Source: Yersinia enterocolitica (lineage in GTDB: Bacteria; Pseudomonadota; Gammaproteobacteria; Enterobacterales; Enterobacteriaceae). Taken from it: a DNA stretch of 64,000 nt. This document shows positions 1 through 10,147 of this stretch, one piece after another. Numbering within the stretch: position 1 is the stretch's first letter; each line of letters starts with the position of its first letter. The notes beneath the pieces are model-generated. The model saw nothing but the letters and a program-made list of their open reading frames with translations, had not been told where the DNA came from and searched no databases. Where the stretch lies: contig NBTC02000002.1 of NCBI GenBank assembly GCA_002082245.2, forward strand, positions 2,480,001 to 2,544,000, in the 5' to 3' direction. The position numbers were made by a program, and so were the translations under genes.

Positions 1-299
1 TAGGTGTAAGTAAGATGCCCAGTTTGCCCAGCCAGCATACCAGTATTTGAACTCAGTGTTAATTCGTTCACATAAAAGCAACATTAAATTTTTGCTGAAT
101 CGTTGAGCGCAGTGTAATCACCTGAAGTATTGATAATGGCTCTCAGTTAGCCTCTCACCGTAGGGCAATATCCGCAAAAACACCGCTGTATGATAACCAC
201 AGTAAATGAATGGATACCATCTCTCTATGAGAATCTCGTGCTATTGATATGACTTTTAGGGTGATAAATAACGAAGGGAAGATATTGTGGCGATAAATG
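1..299. other. Window edge, no gene seen
   Basis: This stretch follows the receptor gene on its downstream side. No open reading frame with a plausible ribosome binding site and no repeat or RNA gene was recognised on either strand. Confidence 0.4.
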
Positions 300-333
300 A
301 AGCAGAAACAGCCGATAACCACTGTTTCTGCTT
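300..333 (-). terminator. Hairpin terminator after fepA
   Basis: A perfect 12-bp inverted repeat (AAGCAGAAACAG with its complement) encloses a 10-nt loop, 37 nt past the fepA stop. On the minus strand the stem ends in TTTCTGCTT and is followed by a moderately T-rich stretch. It is likely the transcription end of the receptor gene; the lack of a clean T-run keeps confidence moderate. Confidence 0.6.
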
Positions 334-369
334 TGATAAAAGACTCTATGCCCCAAGTATGAAGGGCAT

Positions 370-2682
370 TTAGAATTGGGTATTCAAGCTAACAAAATAG
401 GTCCGGCCCGGCTCATTGTAAGTCGCTGCCCCTGCACCCGCGATACCGGCTACGCTCTGAGCATTCCCGGCACGGAACTGGCGTTTGTCGAACAGGTTTT
501 CAATCCCAGTGGTGACACTGACATTTTTTGTCACTGTATAGCTAGCACTGAGACCAAAGATGGCATATGGGCTGACTTCATTGCGTGCCGTACCCGTAAC
601 CGGCAGACCTTGATAGTCATATTTTTTCGGCTTCTGACGCCCATACCAGGTCACCGTGGATAGCAGTGACAAATCATCAGTTGCCTGCCAGTTCAGTGAA
701 CTATTCAAAGTAAACTCCGGCGTGATCGATAAGTAATCGCCGGTGCTTTTGTTCTTCGACTCCAGCATGTAGGTCAGATTGCTGCTCCACTGTACTGTCT
801 CAGTGAAGGGCACGGTCAGATTACCTTCCAACCCTTCCACCAACGCTTTCGGCACGTTACTCCACTTGAAGATATCGGAATTAGCATAAGCACCGGTACC
901 ACCACTGGCAGTCCCGAGGGAGACCAAACCCGGCTCGATCTTATTACGATAATCATTACGGAAGTAAGTGATACCGGCAATAATGCCGTCATCGTGGAAC
1001 TCGAACCCGATCTCTTTGTTTACGCTGGTTTCAGCAGACAGAGAATCATTACCCATCAGGTAGCAACTGCCGCCACCGCCATAGCAACCTTGACCACGGC
1101 TATATAACAGATAGTTAGGGTTGGTTTGATAGAGATTTGGCGCTTTATAAGAACGGGCAATACCCATTTTCATGGTGAAGTAATCACCCAGTTCCTGTGA
1201 CAGATTCAGGCCCGGACTCCAGTTGCTTCCCGCGGTGCTGTGATGATCAAAGCGCAGTGCTGGGGTGAGCATGGTGGTATCCGTCAACTCGATATTATCC
1301 TCAACAAATACCGAGGCTATCTGCGCCGAGCTACGAGTATTACGCCCAGTCCCCGTCAAGCCGCTGACACTGCCACCCTCACTCGTCGTTTGGGTATTAG
1401 AGCTTGGATCGTTCATTTTCTGGTCATTCCATTCCGCCCCCACGGTCAGCACCTGATTAACGCCCAATTCAAATGGCAGGTTAACCTCGGAGTGGGCCAG
1501 ATAGTTGTCCAGCTTGATAGTACTGAAATATTTATTTGAGAATATGCCTTCTGTACCGCCCGCCAGCCCCTCATTAATTCGTGAGTTGCGCGTATCTTCA
1601 TACTGAAAATAGGAGGTTGTACTGACGCCGTTATCCCAAAAGCCACGGTGTGTTAGCGAGAAATTATCGCGGTACATCACGTTAGTTTCCGCACCGTATA
1701 AGCTGCGAACTATGGCATTGCTGTTTGTGTTTTGTGTATCACCGGCATAAATATTTCCCTGGCGGCTATAACCTGCCTCGAACTCCAGAGATTGGCCTTG
1801 GGCAAATTCCCAACGCAGTAACCCGTTGATATCTTTATTTCGTACCCCTTCACGGCCAGCAGGCAGTGTACCGGCCTGGTTACCGGTACGGGCAGATTCA
1901 TGGCCTTGGTTAATATCCCAATCATCAGCATCGGTTTTATTGTATCCGCCATACAAGCGGAAACTGACGGTATCACTTAGCGGCCCCAACAGACTGAAAT
2001 CGGTACGACGAGTCGCGCCTTCCTCACTGTGCTGCGGCAGGTTCATGTAGGCGTTCCAGCTACCATGTAGTTCTTTGTCCGGCTGTTTGGTGATGATATT
2101 CACTACACCACCGGCTGCACCGTTGCCATAGCGTGCCGCTGACGGCCCGCGTAAAACTTCTATTTTCTCAACCATATTCGCGGGAACCCAGTTGGTATCA
2201 CCACGGGTATCACGTTCACCACGCCAGCCATAACGCACCGCATTACGGCTGGAGACCGGTATGCCATCAATCATAATCAGCGTATTTTCAGGTCCCATGC
2301 CACGAATATCAATTTGGCGATTATTGCCACGCTGACCACTGGCAGAGTTACCGGAAAGATTAACACCCGGCATGGTGCGGATAATTTCGGACAGGTCATT
2401 CGCGGGTGGCCGTTTGCGGATATCTTCTGCGGTGATAGTGGATGCCCCCAGCGCCTGACGAACTTGCTGTTGAGCGGTCACCACCAGCGTATCTCCGGTG
2501 GTTGCCGACCCACCGGCCACAGCAGGCTCTTGCTGCGATGTGGTGGCGGTTGTTTGCGCTGTCGTCTGTGTCGCTGCTGTGGACTCAGCTTGATTTGTCG
2601 CTTGAGTTTGTGCCCAGAGCGGAGTCGATATGCAAATACCGATCAATGTCGTCAGAGAACGCCGTTGCCATTTTACTTTCAT
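370..2682 (-). CDS. fepA: TonB-dependent ferric enterobactin receptor FepA
   Basis: Outer-membrane gated channel importing ferric catecholate siderophores with TonB-ExbBD energy. The 770-residue product starts with a signal peptide ending near PLWAQ, then a Thr/Ala/Gln-rich low-complexity linker of about 45 residues, a TonB box (DTLVVTA), a plug domain containing RTMPGVNL, RGNNRQIDIRGMGPENTL and VEKIEVLRGPSAARYG, and a 22-strand-type barrel ending in NTQF with the terminal Phe expected of barrel proteins. The plug and barrel segments match remembered E. coli FepA closely. The start at 2682 is preferred over an upstream ATG at 2712 because AGGGGA lies just before it and the signal peptide begins there. 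It is divergent from an AraC-type regulator and has a Fur box upstream, so iron repression is expected. The linker is longer than in E. coli FepA. Confidence 0.92.
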   Translation of the reverse strand: MKVKWQRRSLTTLIGICISTPLWAQTQATNQAESTAATQTTAQTTATTSQQEPAVAGGSATTGDTLVVTAQQQVRQALGASTITAEDIRKRPPANDLSEIIRTMPGVNLSGNSASGQRGNNRQIDIRGMGPENTLIMIDGIPVSSRNAVRYGWRGERDTRGDTNWVPANMVEKIEVLRGPSAARYGNGAAGGVVNIITKQPDKELHGSWNAYMNLPQHSEEGATRRTDFSLLGPLSDTVSFRLYGGYNKTDADDWDINQGHESARTGNQAGTLPAGREGVRNKDINGLLRWEFAQGQSLEFEAGYSRQGNIYAGDTQNTNSNAIVRSLYGAETNVMYRDNFSLTHRGFWDNGVSTTSYFQYEDTRNSRINEGLAGGTEGIFSNKYFSTIKLDNYLAHSEVNLPFELGVNQVLTVGAEWNDQKMNDPSSNTQTTSEGGSVSGLTGTGRNTRSSAQIASVFVEDNIELTDTTMLTPALRFDHHSTAGSNWSPGLNLSQELGDYFTMKMGIARSYKAPNLYQTNPNYLLYSRGQGCYGGGGSCYLMGNDSLSAETSVNKEIGFEFHDDGIIAGITYFRNDYRNKIEPGLVSLGTASGGTGAYANSDIFKWSNVPKALVEGLEGNLTVPFTETVQWSSNLTYMLESKNKSTGDYLSITPEFTLNSSLNWQATDDLSLLSTVTWYGRQKPKKYDYQGLPVTGTARNEVSPYAIFGLSASYTVTKNVSVTTGIENLFDKRQFRAGNAQSVAGIAGAGAATYNEPGRTYFVSLNTQF

Positions 2683-2777
2683 TACACTTTCCCCTGATGC
2701 AAAAAAGCCCACAGCAAATATCCGCAGAGTAAAATCTCTGGCAATCTATTCGTTGGGCGATAAAGGCGAACAAGATT

Positions 2778-2796
2778 GATAATTATTTCCATTATC
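2778..2796. promoter_or_regulatory. Fur box between fepA and AraC regulator
   Basis: The 19-mer GATAATTATTTCCATTATC agrees with the Fur consensus at 15 of 19 positions by eye, and lies inside a longer perfect inverted repeat (9-bp arms ATTGATAAT/ATTATCAAT, 2775-2799). It is about 95 nt upstream of fepA and about 110 nt upstream of the divergent regulator, so it could control both. Binding itself is inferred. Confidence 0.8.
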
Positions 2797-2905
2797 AATT
2801 CATCGCGTTAATTGTTACATTTGCATATAGGGAAAAGGTTTGTGCAAACAGCAAATCTGTTTGTCAGAACGTCAATGTTGTCATAATGTCAGTAGAGAGT
2901 TCGTC

Positions 2906-3919
2906 ATGTCGACGGTGAAGCAAAACAAATTACGCAATGTCTCTCCCTCATCCAAACCGATTTATCGTGAACAAATTGTGCAACAATCGAATCTGGTTGC
3001 CAGTGATTATCAACTGAGCAGCGTGAAATCATTGTCCACTGACCCGGTATTGTTTGGCGACTTTCAAGTATTGCGTCTGAACCCACATCTGATTTTACAT
3101 ACCGCGAATGTCACCAACCTCTGTGATATCAAGACACAAAACCGGCTTAATCCAGCACTGAAACTGGCTATTGTGGTTAGTGGCAGCGCGCATATCTCAT
3201 TCGGCGGTCAACAGTTGCATTTGCAGGAAAAAGGCGATGCCTCGCTGGTCTCATTAACTGAAAGCACCCTGTTTACTCGCCACGGTAAAAACAACAGTCA
3301 CGAGCGCACATTAACACTGACTTTTGACCGTGAATGGCTGTATGGCGATTTGCTGCCACAAGCCGGTGCATGGGATACGTTGTATAACTTTACCCAACAG
3401 CATCTGGCGATTCATTTATGGCGCCCATCAGTTCACTCGCAAGCCATTGCTCAGAAAATAGCGAGCGCCCCACCCTTTTCAACGCCGCTGGAGCGGTTGC
3501 AATGGGAAACACAATGTATTGGGCTGATCATTGAAGCGTTCAGTTCACTGGAGCAGCAAGCTCAACAGCAAAATAAAATCTCATTACGTGGATTGAACCG
3601 AGTCCAGCAGGTACGTGACTGGCTGGAAAGTGGTGAGGCTGACCACCTATCGATGAGTGAATTAGCCGGTCTGGTGAATATGAGCCAGAGTACCTTGCAG
3701 CGACGTTTTCGTGAAAGTTACCACATTACGGTATTTGAATATCTGCGCCATTGTCGTTTAAAGCGGGCCATGCTGGCATTACAGAAAGAAGGAGTCAGTA
3801 TCGATCAAGCCGCCGCCATTGCTGGTTATACCAGCCCAGCCAACTTTGCCACCGCACTGCGGCGGACCTTTCATATCTCGCCCAGTCAACTACGGGCGGG
3901 ATCGATTTTTGATCGATAA
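2906..3919 (+). CDS. AraC/XylS-family transcriptional regulator
   Basis: A 337-residue DNA-binding regulator. The C-terminal 85 residues (about 250-335) carry the double helix-turn-helix of the AraC family (MSELAGLVNMSQSTLQRRF, then VSIDQAAAIAGYTSPANFATALRRTF). The N-terminal half looks like the effector-sensing domain of PchR/YbtA-type siderophore regulators, which bind ferric siderophores and activate receptor genes. Its divergent position next to fepA with a shared Fur box supports a role in siderophore-dependent activation of that receptor; this is inference. An upstream TTG at 2840 would give 359 residues but has poor spacing to its purine run; the ATG at 2906 is preferred, though its Shine-Dalgarno is also weak. 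Exact orthologue not recognised. Confidence 0.82.
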   Translation: MSTVKQNKLRNVSPSSKPIYREQIVQQSNLVASDYQLSSVKSLSTDPVLFGDFQVLRLNPHLILHTANVTNLCDIKTQNRLNPALKLAIVVSGSAHISFGGQQLHLQEKGDASLVSLTESTLFTRHGKNNSHERTLTLTFDREWLYGDLLPQAGAWDTLYNFTQQHLAIHLWRPSVHSQAIAQKIASAPPFSTPLERLQWETQCIGLIIEAFSSLEQQAQQQNKISLRGLNRVQQVRDWLESGEADHLSMSELAGLVNMSQSTLQRRFRESYHITVFEYLRHCRLKRAMLALQKEGVSIDQAAAIAGYTSPANFATALRRTFHISPSQLRAGSIFDR

Positions 3920-3956
3920 AAAATACCTGAGTGATAAAAACCTTTAAACAAAAAAA

Positions 3957-3976
3957 CGGCCCCTGTTAAGGAGCCG
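3957..3976 (-). terminator. Rho-independent terminator of the pdh operon
   Basis: Read on the minus strand after lpdA, an 8-bp stem (CGGCTCCT/AGGGGCCG, one mismatch) with a 4-nt loop is followed directly by six T. It marks the end of pdhR-aceE-aceF-lpdA and sits between the convergent ends of lpdA and the AraC-type gene. Confidence 0.85.
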
Positions 3977-4004
3977 CTTCATTATCTTGCTGTATTAGCG
4001 AAAA

Positions 4005-5429
4005 TTATTTCTTTTTCGCTTTCGGATTAGGCAAGTCGGTAATGCTACCTTCGTAGATTTCCGCAGCCAGACCGACAGATTCATGCAAGGTAGGGTGAGC
4101 ATGGATGGTCAACGCGATATCTTCCGCATCACAACCCATCTCGATCGCCAGACCGATTTCACCTAACAGTTCACCACCGTTAGTCCCAACAATGGCACCA
4201 CCGATGATACGGTGAGTTTCTTTGTCGAAGATAAGTTTAGTCATACCGTCTGCGCAATCTGAAGCGATAGCACGGCCCGATGCCGCCCACGGGAAGGTGG
4301 AGGTCTCAAAACTGATGCCTTTTTCTTTCGCTTCTTTCTCAGTCAGACCCACCCATGCGACTTCAGGTTCAGTGTACGCAATAGATGGAATGACTTTCGG
4401 ATCGAAGTAATGTTTCAGGCCGGAGATAACTTCAGCAGCAACATGACCTTCGTGCACACCTTTATGTGCCAGCATTGGCTGACCCACGATGTCACCGATA
4501 GCAAAGATATGCGGCACGTTGGTACGCAGTTGTTTATCAACGTGGATAAAGCCACGCTCATCAACTTCTACACCAGCCTGACCGGCATCCAGCAATTTGC
4601 CGTTAGGTACACGGCCAATAGCCACCAGAACGGCATCATAGCGCTGTGGTTCTGCTGGCGCTTTTTTGCCTTCCATCGTGACATAGATACCGTCTTCTTT
4701 GGCTTCTACCGCCGTCACTTTGGTTTCCAGCATCAGGTTGAACTGCTTGCTGATGCGCTTGGTGAAAACTTTCACCACGTCTTTATCAGCAGCCGGAATA
4801 ACCTGGTCAGCCATTTCTACCACATCAATTTTCGAGCCCAGCGCATGGTAAACCGTACCCATTTCCAGACCGATGATGCCACCGCCCATAACCAGCAGAC
4901 GTTCAGGTACGGTTTTCAGTGCCAGTGCATCAGTTGAGTCCCAAACACGTGGGTCTTCATGAGGAATAAATGGCAGTTGGATTGGGCGAGAACCGGCCGC
5001 GATAATCGCGTTATCGAAGGTAATGGTAGTTGGGCCATTTTCGCCTTCAACCACTAAGGTATTCGCGCCAGTAAATTTACCAAAACCATTAACCACTTTG
5101 ACTTTACGGCCTTTAGCCATACCTGCCAAACCACCGGTCAACTGATTGATAACTTTCTCTTTCCAGACACGGACTTTATCAATGTCAGTTTTAGGCTCAC
5201 CAAAAACGATACCGTGTTCAGCCAGCGCCTTAGCTTCTTCGATAACTTTGGCAACGTGCAACAATGCCTTGGAAGGGATACAACCCACATTCAGGCAAAC
5301 ACCACCCAAAGTAGAGTAACGCTCAACCAGAATGGTTTCCAAACCTAAATCCGCGCAACGAAAAGCAGCAGAGTACCCTGCTGGACCTGCCCCAAGTACC
5401 ACGACCTGAGTTTTAATTTCAGTACTCAT
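4005..5429 (-). CDS. lpdA: Dihydrolipoamide dehydrogenase (E3)
   Basis: Flavoprotein E3 subunit of the pyruvate and 2-oxoglutarate dehydrogenase complexes and of the glycine cleavage system; it reoxidises dihydrolipoyl groups with NAD+. The 474-residue length equals E. coli Lpd. Visible motifs: FAD-binding GAGPAGYSAA at 13-22, redox-active disulfide C45/C50 in GGVCLNVGC, NAD-binding GGGIIGLEMG near 183-192, FAD-binding AIGDIVG, and the catalytic HPTLHE near the C-terminus. The start at the second Met (5429) matches the family start MSTEIKTQ. It is last in the pdh operon, separated from aceF by about 120 nt holding a short repeat and a GC hairpin, and followed by a terminator. Confidence 0.98.
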   Translation of the reverse strand: MSTEIKTQVVVLGAGPAGYSAAFRCADLGLETILVERYSTLGGVCLNVGCIPSKALLHVAKVIEEAKALAEHGIVFGEPKTDIDKVRVWKEKVINQLTGGLAGMAKGRKVKVVNGFGKFTGANTLVVEGENGPTTITFDNAIIAAGSRPIQLPFIPHEDPRVWDSTDALALKTVPERLLVMGGGIIGLEMGTVYHALGSKIDVVEMADQVIPAADKDVVKVFTKRISKQFNLMLETKVTAVEAKEDGIYVTMEGKKAPAEPQRYDAVLVAIGRVPNGKLLDAGQAGVEVDERGFIHVDKQLRTNVPHIFAIGDIVGQPMLAHKGVHEGHVAAEVISGLKHYFDPKVIPSIAYTEPEVAWVGLTEKEAKEKGISFETSTFPWAASGRAIASDCADGMTKLIFDKETHRIIGGAIVGTNGGELLGEIGLAIEMGCDAEDIALTIHAHPTLHESVGLAAEIYEGSITDLPNPKAKKK

Positions 5430-5458
5430 CATGACCTCTTAATTGTTTGTCCGGCGAA

Positions 5459-5523
5459 ATACCCTTCATCTTTCAAACTGTAGGCGCGTTAACACCCCTG
5501 CGACTTCAAGAACGAAAGGTATA
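5459..5523. repeat. Short palindromic intergenic repeat (aceF-lpdA)
   Basis: A 65-bp element with inverted ends (ATACCCTTC and GAAAGGTAT) and inner segments CTTTCAAACTG and CGACTTCAAGAAC. It resembles the ends of repeats at 12051, 47022, 53010 and 60624, so it is probably a minimal member of one dispersed family. It lies in the pdh operon transcript between aceF and lpdA. Confidence 0.55.
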
Positions 5524-5524
5524 A

Positions 5525-5549
5525 CAAGGCCGGCGCTAAGCCGGCCTTG
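5525..5549 (-). promoter_or_regulatory. GC-rich hairpin after aceF
   Basis: A perfect 10-bp stem (CAAGGCCGGC/GCCGGCCTTG) with a 5-nt loop begins 4 nt past the aceF stop. There is no T-run on the minus strand, so it is more likely an mRNA-stabilising or processing hairpin that sets the lpdA:aceEF ratio than a full terminator. The role is inferred. Confidence 0.6.
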
Positions 5550-5553
5550 ACGA

Positions 5554-7431
5554 TTACATCACCAGACGACGAATGTCGGCCAGCATGTTGTTGATGATGG
5601 TGATAAAGCGCGCACCATCAGCACCGTCAATCACACGGTGGTCGAAGGAGAGCGACATCGGCATCATCAGACGCGGCTGGAACTCTTTACCGTTCCAGAC
5701 TGGCTCTATCGCAGACTTGGATACACCCAGAATAGCCACTTCCGGCGCGTTAACAATCGGCGCGAAGTGAGTTGTCCCGATACCGCCCAGGCTGGAGATG
5801 GTGAAGCAACCGCCCTGCATTTCGCCAGCGGTCAGCTTACCATCACGAGCTTTCTTGGAGATAGCCATCAGTTCACGGGACAGTTCAGTGATGCTTTTCT
5901 TGTTCACATCCTTGAATACCGGAACGACCAGACCATTTGGCGTATCTACCGCGACACCGATGTTGATGTACTTTTTCAGTGTCAGCTTCTGACCGTCTTC
6001 GGACAGTGAGCTGTTGAAACGTGGCATCTGCTCGAGAGCAGCAGCAACAGCTTTCATGATGAACACCACTGGGGTGAACTTCACGTCCAGCTTACGCTTG
6101 GCAGCTTCGTCGTTCTGCAGCTTACGGAACGCTTCCAGATCGGTGATATCGGTTTTGTCGAAGTGAGTTACATGTGGGATCATGACCCAGTTACGGCTCA
6201 GGTTCGCACCAGAGATTTTCTGGATACGGCCTAATTCAACTTCTTCAATCTCACCGAACTTGCTGAAATCAACTTTCGGCCAAGGCAGCATGCCCGGCAG
6301 ACCGCCGCCAGTGGCAGCAGTTGGTGCTGTTTCAGCACGTTTGACCGCATCTTTCACGTAGGCCTGAACGTCTTCGCGCAGGATACGACCTTTACGGCCG
6401 GTACCTTTCACTTTCGCCAGGTTTACGCCAAATTCACGCGCTAAACGGCGGATAACCGGCGTGGCATGCACGTAAGCGTCATTCTCAGCGAACTCGCCTT
6501 TGCTCTCAGCTTTCGCGCCAGGAGCGCTGGCCGCTTTAGCCGGTGCAGCAGCAGGAGCCGCTTGCTGGGCAGGCGCGGCAGCAGGGGCTGCGCCTTCCAC
6601 TTCGAACACCATAATCAGCGAGCCGGTTTTAACTTTGTCGCCAGTGTTGATTTTGATTTCTTTAACGGTACCGGCAAATGGTGCTGGCACTTCCATTGAA
6701 GCCTTATCGCCTTCAACGGTGATCAGTGATTGTTCAGCGGCAACTTTATCCCCGACTTTAACCATCACTTCAGTCACTTCAACTTCATCATCGCCGATGT
6801 CTGGCACGTCGACATTTTTAACCGCAGAGGCTGTTGCCGCCGCCGGTGCTGCTGCCGGTGCTGACTCAGTTGCCGCAGCGGGTGCCGCAGCACCTGCTAC
6901 TTCAAATACCATGATAAGAGAACCGGTGCTGACTTTATCGCCAGTGCTGATTTTGATCTCTTTAACGGTACCGGCGAATGGCGCTGGCACTTCCATAGAG
7001 GCTTTATCGCCCTCTACAGTGATCAGCGATTGTTCAGCCGCAACAGTGTCGCCCACGTTGACCATAATCTCGGTGACTTCAACTTCGTCAGAACCGATAT
7101 CCGGCACCGCAACGTCTTTCGCCGCGCTGGCCACAGAAGCCGCTGCCTGAGCCGGGGCTGCTGGCTTTTCTTCGGCTGTTGCAGGCGCCGCAGCGGCACC
7201 TGTTGCTTCGAAGATCATCATCAGTTTGCCGGTCGCGACAGTATCGCCAACTGCAATTTTGATTTCTTTAACTACGCCCGCCTGCGGTGATGGGACTTCC
7301 ATGGAAGCTTTATCACCTTCAACGGTGATAAGCGACTGTTCCGCTTCAACGGTATCGCCTACTTTCACCATAATTTCGGTGACTTCCACTTCATCTGCAC
7401 CGATGTCTGGTACGTTAATTTCAATAGCCAT
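5554..7431 (-). CDS. aceF: Dihydrolipoyl acetyltransferase (E2) of pyruvate dehydrogenase
   Basis: Core E2 subunit that accepts the acetyl group on lipoyl arms and transfers it to CoA. The 625-residue product has three tandem lipoyl domains with modified lysines at K41, K143 and K243 (each in [10 protein letters not shown]), joined by Ala/Pro-rich flexible linkers, then a peripheral-subunit-binding domain near 321-358 ([17 protein letters not shown]) and the acetyltransferase domain with the active-site sequence SFDHRVIDG (H598, D602). Three lipoyl domains is the usual E. coli arrangement. aceE ends 14 nt upstream, so the two are translationally close; expression is expected from the PdhR-controlled promoter. 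The repeated lipoyl domains are nearly identical at DNA level, as usual. Confidence 0.98.
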   Translation of the reverse strand: MAIEINVPDIGADEVEVTEIMVKVGDTVEAEQSLITVEGDKASMEVPSPQAGVVKEIKIAVGDTVATGKLMMIFEATGAAAAPATAEEKPAAPAQAAASVASAAKDVAVPDIGSDEVEVTEIMVNVGDTVAAEQSLITVEGDKASMEVPAPFAGTVKEIKISTGDKVSTGSLIMVFEVAGAAAPAAATESAPAAAPAAATASAVKNVDVPDIGDDEVEVTEVMVKVGDKVAAEQSLITVEGDKASMEVPAPFAGTVKEIKINTGDKVKTGSLIMVFEVEGAAPAAAPAQQAAPAAAPAKAASAPGAKAESKGEFAENDAYVHATPVIRRLAREFGVNLAKVKGTGRKGRILREDVQAYVKDAVKRAETAPTAATGGGLPGMLPWPKVDFSKFGEIEEVELGRIQKISGANLSRNWVMIPHVTHFDKTDITDLEAFRKLQNDEAAKRKLDVKFTPVVFIMKAVAAALEQMPRFNSSLSEDGQKLTLKKYINIGVAVDTPNGLVVPVFKDVNKKSITELSRELMAISKKARDGKLTAGEMQGGCFTISSLGGIGTTHFAPIVNAPEVAILGVSKSAIEPVWNGKEFQPRLMMPMSLSFDHRVIDGADGARFITIINNMLADIRRLVM

Positions 7432-7445
7432 TTGTTCTTTACCTC

Positions 7446-10109
7446 TTATGCCAGACGCGGGTTAACTTTATCGGCGTCGATACCAAACTTGGTAATTGCT
7501 TGTGCAACTACGCTGGCGTCGATGTCACCGCGTTTAGCCAATTCACCCAGAGCTGCAACCACAACGTAAGAAGCATCAACTTCGAAGTGGTGACGCAGGT
7601 TCTCACGGCTGTCAGAGCGGCCGAAACCATCTGTACCCAGAACGCGGAACTCGCTGGCAGGAATGAAGTTACGAATTTGTTCAGCGAACAGCTTCATGTA
7701 GTCAGTTGAAGCAACTGCTGGTGCGTCGTTCATGACTTGAGCCACATAAGGAACGCGTGGCGTTTCTGTTGGGTGCAGCATGTTCCAACGCTCACAATCC
7801 TGACCGTCACGAGCCAGTTCAGTGAATGAAGTTACGCTGTACACGTCAGAACCAACACCGTAGTCGTTAGCCAGAATCTGAGCCGCTTCGCGAACGTGAC
7901 GCAGGATTGCACCTGAACTCATCAACTGCACTTTGCCTTTGCTACCTGCAACAGTTTCCAGTTTGTAGATACCTTTACGGATACCTTCTTCTGCGCCCTG
8001 TGGCATTGCTGGCATGTGGTAGTTTTCGTTCAGCGTGGTCAGGTAGTAATAGACGTTTTCCTGCGCTTCACCGTACATACGCTCCAGACCGTCATGCATG
8101 ATGACAGCAACTTCATAAGCATAGGCCGGATCGTAAGAGATACAGTTCGGGATAGTCAGTGACTGAATGTGGCTATGACCATCTTCATGTTGCAGACCTT
8201 CGCCATTCAGAGTAGTACGACCTGAAGTACCACCGATCAGGAAGCCACGCGCCTGTTGGTCACCCGCAGCCCAGCACAGGTCACCGATACGTTGGAAACC
8301 AAACATGGAGTAGTAGATGTAGAACGGGATCATTGGCAGATCATTGGTGCTGTATGAGGTCGCAGCAGCCAGCCATGAAGAGGCAGCACCCAGTTCGTTG
8401 ATCCCTTCTTGCAGGATCTGGCCTTTTTCGTCTTCTTTGTAGTAAGCAACCTGCTCACGGTCTTGCGGGGTGTACTGCTGACCATTCGGGCTGTAAATAC
8501 CAATCTGACGGAACAGACCTTCCATACCAAAAGTACGCGCTTCGTCAGCAATGATTGGAACAATTCTGTCTTTGATAGATTTGTTCTTCAGCATCACGTT
8601 CAGCACACGCACGAAGGCGATAGTGGTAGAGATCTCTTTGTTCTGCTCTTCCAGCAAGGAGCTGAAATCTGACAACGCAGGGATTTCCAGCTTCTCGGTG
8701 AACTTAGGCATGCGGGTTGGCACATAGCCTTCCAGCGCCTGACGACGTTCATGCAGATATTTGTACTCTTCGGAATCTTTCTCGAAGGTAATGTAAGGCA
8801 GTTTTTCGATATCAGCATCGGCAACTGGTACATTGAAACGATCGCGGAAGTGGTGAACCCCTTCCATGTTCATTTTCTTCACCTGGTGAGCAATATTTTT
8901 ACCTTCTGCTGTTTCGCCCATGCCGTAACCTTTAATGGTGTGGGCCAGGATAACAGTTGGTTTACCGGTGGTTTCTTGTGCTTTCTTCAGTGCGGCAAAG
9001 ACTTTCTTCGGATCATGACCGCCACGGTTCAGAGACCAGATCTCATCGTCGCTCATGTCTTTCACTAATGCAGCAGTTTCAGGGAAACGGCCAAAGAAGT
9101 GTTCGCGGACATAAGCGCCGTCTTTGGATTTAAAGGTCTGGTAGTCGCCATCCAGGGTTTCGTTCATCAATTGGATCAGTTTACCGCTGGTATCTTTACG
9201 CAGCAGCTCATCCCAACGACTACCCCAAATCACTTTCAGAACCTGCCAGCCAGCACCATTGAAGATACCATCCAGCTCATTGATAATCTTGCCGTTACCG
9301 GTAACCGGGCCATCCAGGCGCTGCAAGTTACAGTTGATAACGAAGACCAGGTTATCCAGTTTTTCACGGGTCGCGATGGTGATCGCACCTTTGGATTCCG
9401 GCTCATCCATCTCGCCGTCGCCCAAGAAGGCGTACACGGTCTGTGCTGCAGTGTCTTTCAGACCACGGTGATGGAGGTATTTCAGGAACTTGGCCTGATA
9501 GATTGCACTGATTGGGCCAAGGCCCATCGATACAGTTGGGAACTGCCAGAATTCAGGCATCAGTTTCGGATGCGGGTAAGAAGACAGACCCTTACCATCG
9601 ACTTCCTGACGGAAGTTATCCATTTGCTCTTGAGTCAGGCGGCCTTCAAGGAAAGCACGCGCGTAAACACCTGGAGAAATGTGGCCCTGGAAGTAAACCA
9701 GATCGCCGCCGTCTTTTTGGTTACGAGCACGGAAGAAGTGGTTGAAGCAAACCTCGTAGAAGGTAGCGGAAGACTGGAAGGATGCCATGTGGCCGCCCAA
9801 ATCCAGATCTTTCTTCGACGCACGCAACACGGTCATCACAGCATTCCAACGGATAGCGCTACGAATACGACGCTCAAGCTCCAGGTTGCCAGGGTAAGCG
9901 GGTTCGTCTTCTACCGCGATGGTGTTGATGTAATCACGGTTGGCAGAACCTGCCGCAACGCTCACGCCACCTTTACGGGCTTCGCCCAAAACCTGATCAA
10001 TCAGATACTGAGCACGCTCAACACCCTCTTCACGGATGACCGATTCGATCGCCTGTAGCCAGTCGCGGGTTTCGATCGGATCCACGTCATTATTTAAACG
10101 TTCTGACAT
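7446..10109 (-). CDS. aceE: Pyruvate dehydrogenase E1 component
   Basis: Homodimeric thiamine-diphosphate enzyme that decarboxylates pyruvate and reductively acetylates the lipoyl arms of AceF. The 887-residue length equals E. coli AceE. The thiamine diphosphate motif [10 protein letters not shown]...NLVFVINCN is near residues 230-262, and [20 protein letters not shown] lies in the pyrimidine-binding half. The start has a good AAGGA seven nt upstream. Between aceE and pdhR lie about 520 nt with a structured leader (10148-10214) and two ERIC elements, so the operon mRNA has a long structured leader. Confidence 0.98.
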   Translation of the reverse strand: MSERLNNDVDPIETRDWLQAIESVIREEGVERAQYLIDQVLGEARKGGVSVAAGSANRDYINTIAVEDEPAYPGNLELERRIRSAIRWNAVMTVLRASKKDLDLGGHMASFQSSATFYEVCFNHFFRARNQKDGGDLVYFQGHISPGVYARAFLEGRLTQEQMDNFRQEVDGKGLSSYPHPKLMPEFWQFPTVSMGLGPISAIYQAKFLKYLHHRGLKDTAAQTVYAFLGDGEMDEPESKGAITIATREKLDNLVFVINCNLQRLDGPVTGNGKIINELDGIFNGAGWQVLKVIWGSRWDELLRKDTSGKLIQLMNETLDGDYQTFKSKDGAYVREHFFGRFPETAALVKDMSDDEIWSLNRGGHDPKKVFAALKKAQETTGKPTVILAHTIKGYGMGETAEGKNIAHQVKKMNMEGVHHFRDRFNVPVADADIEKLPYITFEKDSEEYKYLHERRQALEGYVPTRMPKFTEKLEIPALSDFSSLLEEQNKEISTTIAFVRVLNVMLKNKSIKDRIVPIIADEARTFGMEGLFRQIGIYSPNGQQYTPQDREQVAYYKEDEKGQILQEGINELGAASSWLAAATSYSTNDLPMIPFYIYYSMFGFQRIGDLCWAAGDQQARGFLIGGTSGRTTLNGEGLQHEDGHSHIQSLTIPNCISYDPAYAYEVAVIMHDGLERMYGEAQENVYYYLTTLNENYHMPAMPQGAEEGIRKGIYKLETVAGSKGKVQLMSSGAILRHVREAAQILANDYGVGSDVYSVTSFTELARDGQDCERWNMLHPTETPRVPYVAQVMNDAPAVASTDYMKLFAEQIRNFIPASEFRVLGTDGFGRSDSRENLRHHFEVDASYVVVAALGELAKRGDIDASVVAQAITKFGIDADKVNPRLA

Positions 10110-10147
10110 GGTGGTATTCCTTATCTGTTTCTAATGGTTTATTTGGA

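Noticed and set aside
4410..4937. 175-residue open frame on the plus strand
   Set aside because: Antisense to lpdA, His/Phe-rich composition typical of a shadow frame.
6500..7150. 216-residue Ala/Ser-rich open frame on the plus strand
   Set aside because: It is antisense to the lipoyl domains and linkers of aceF; its repeats only mirror that gene.
9099..10058. 319-residue open frame on the plus strand
   Set aside because: Fully antisense to aceE, with no ribosome binding site or recognisable domain; long antisense frames are common in codon-biased genes.
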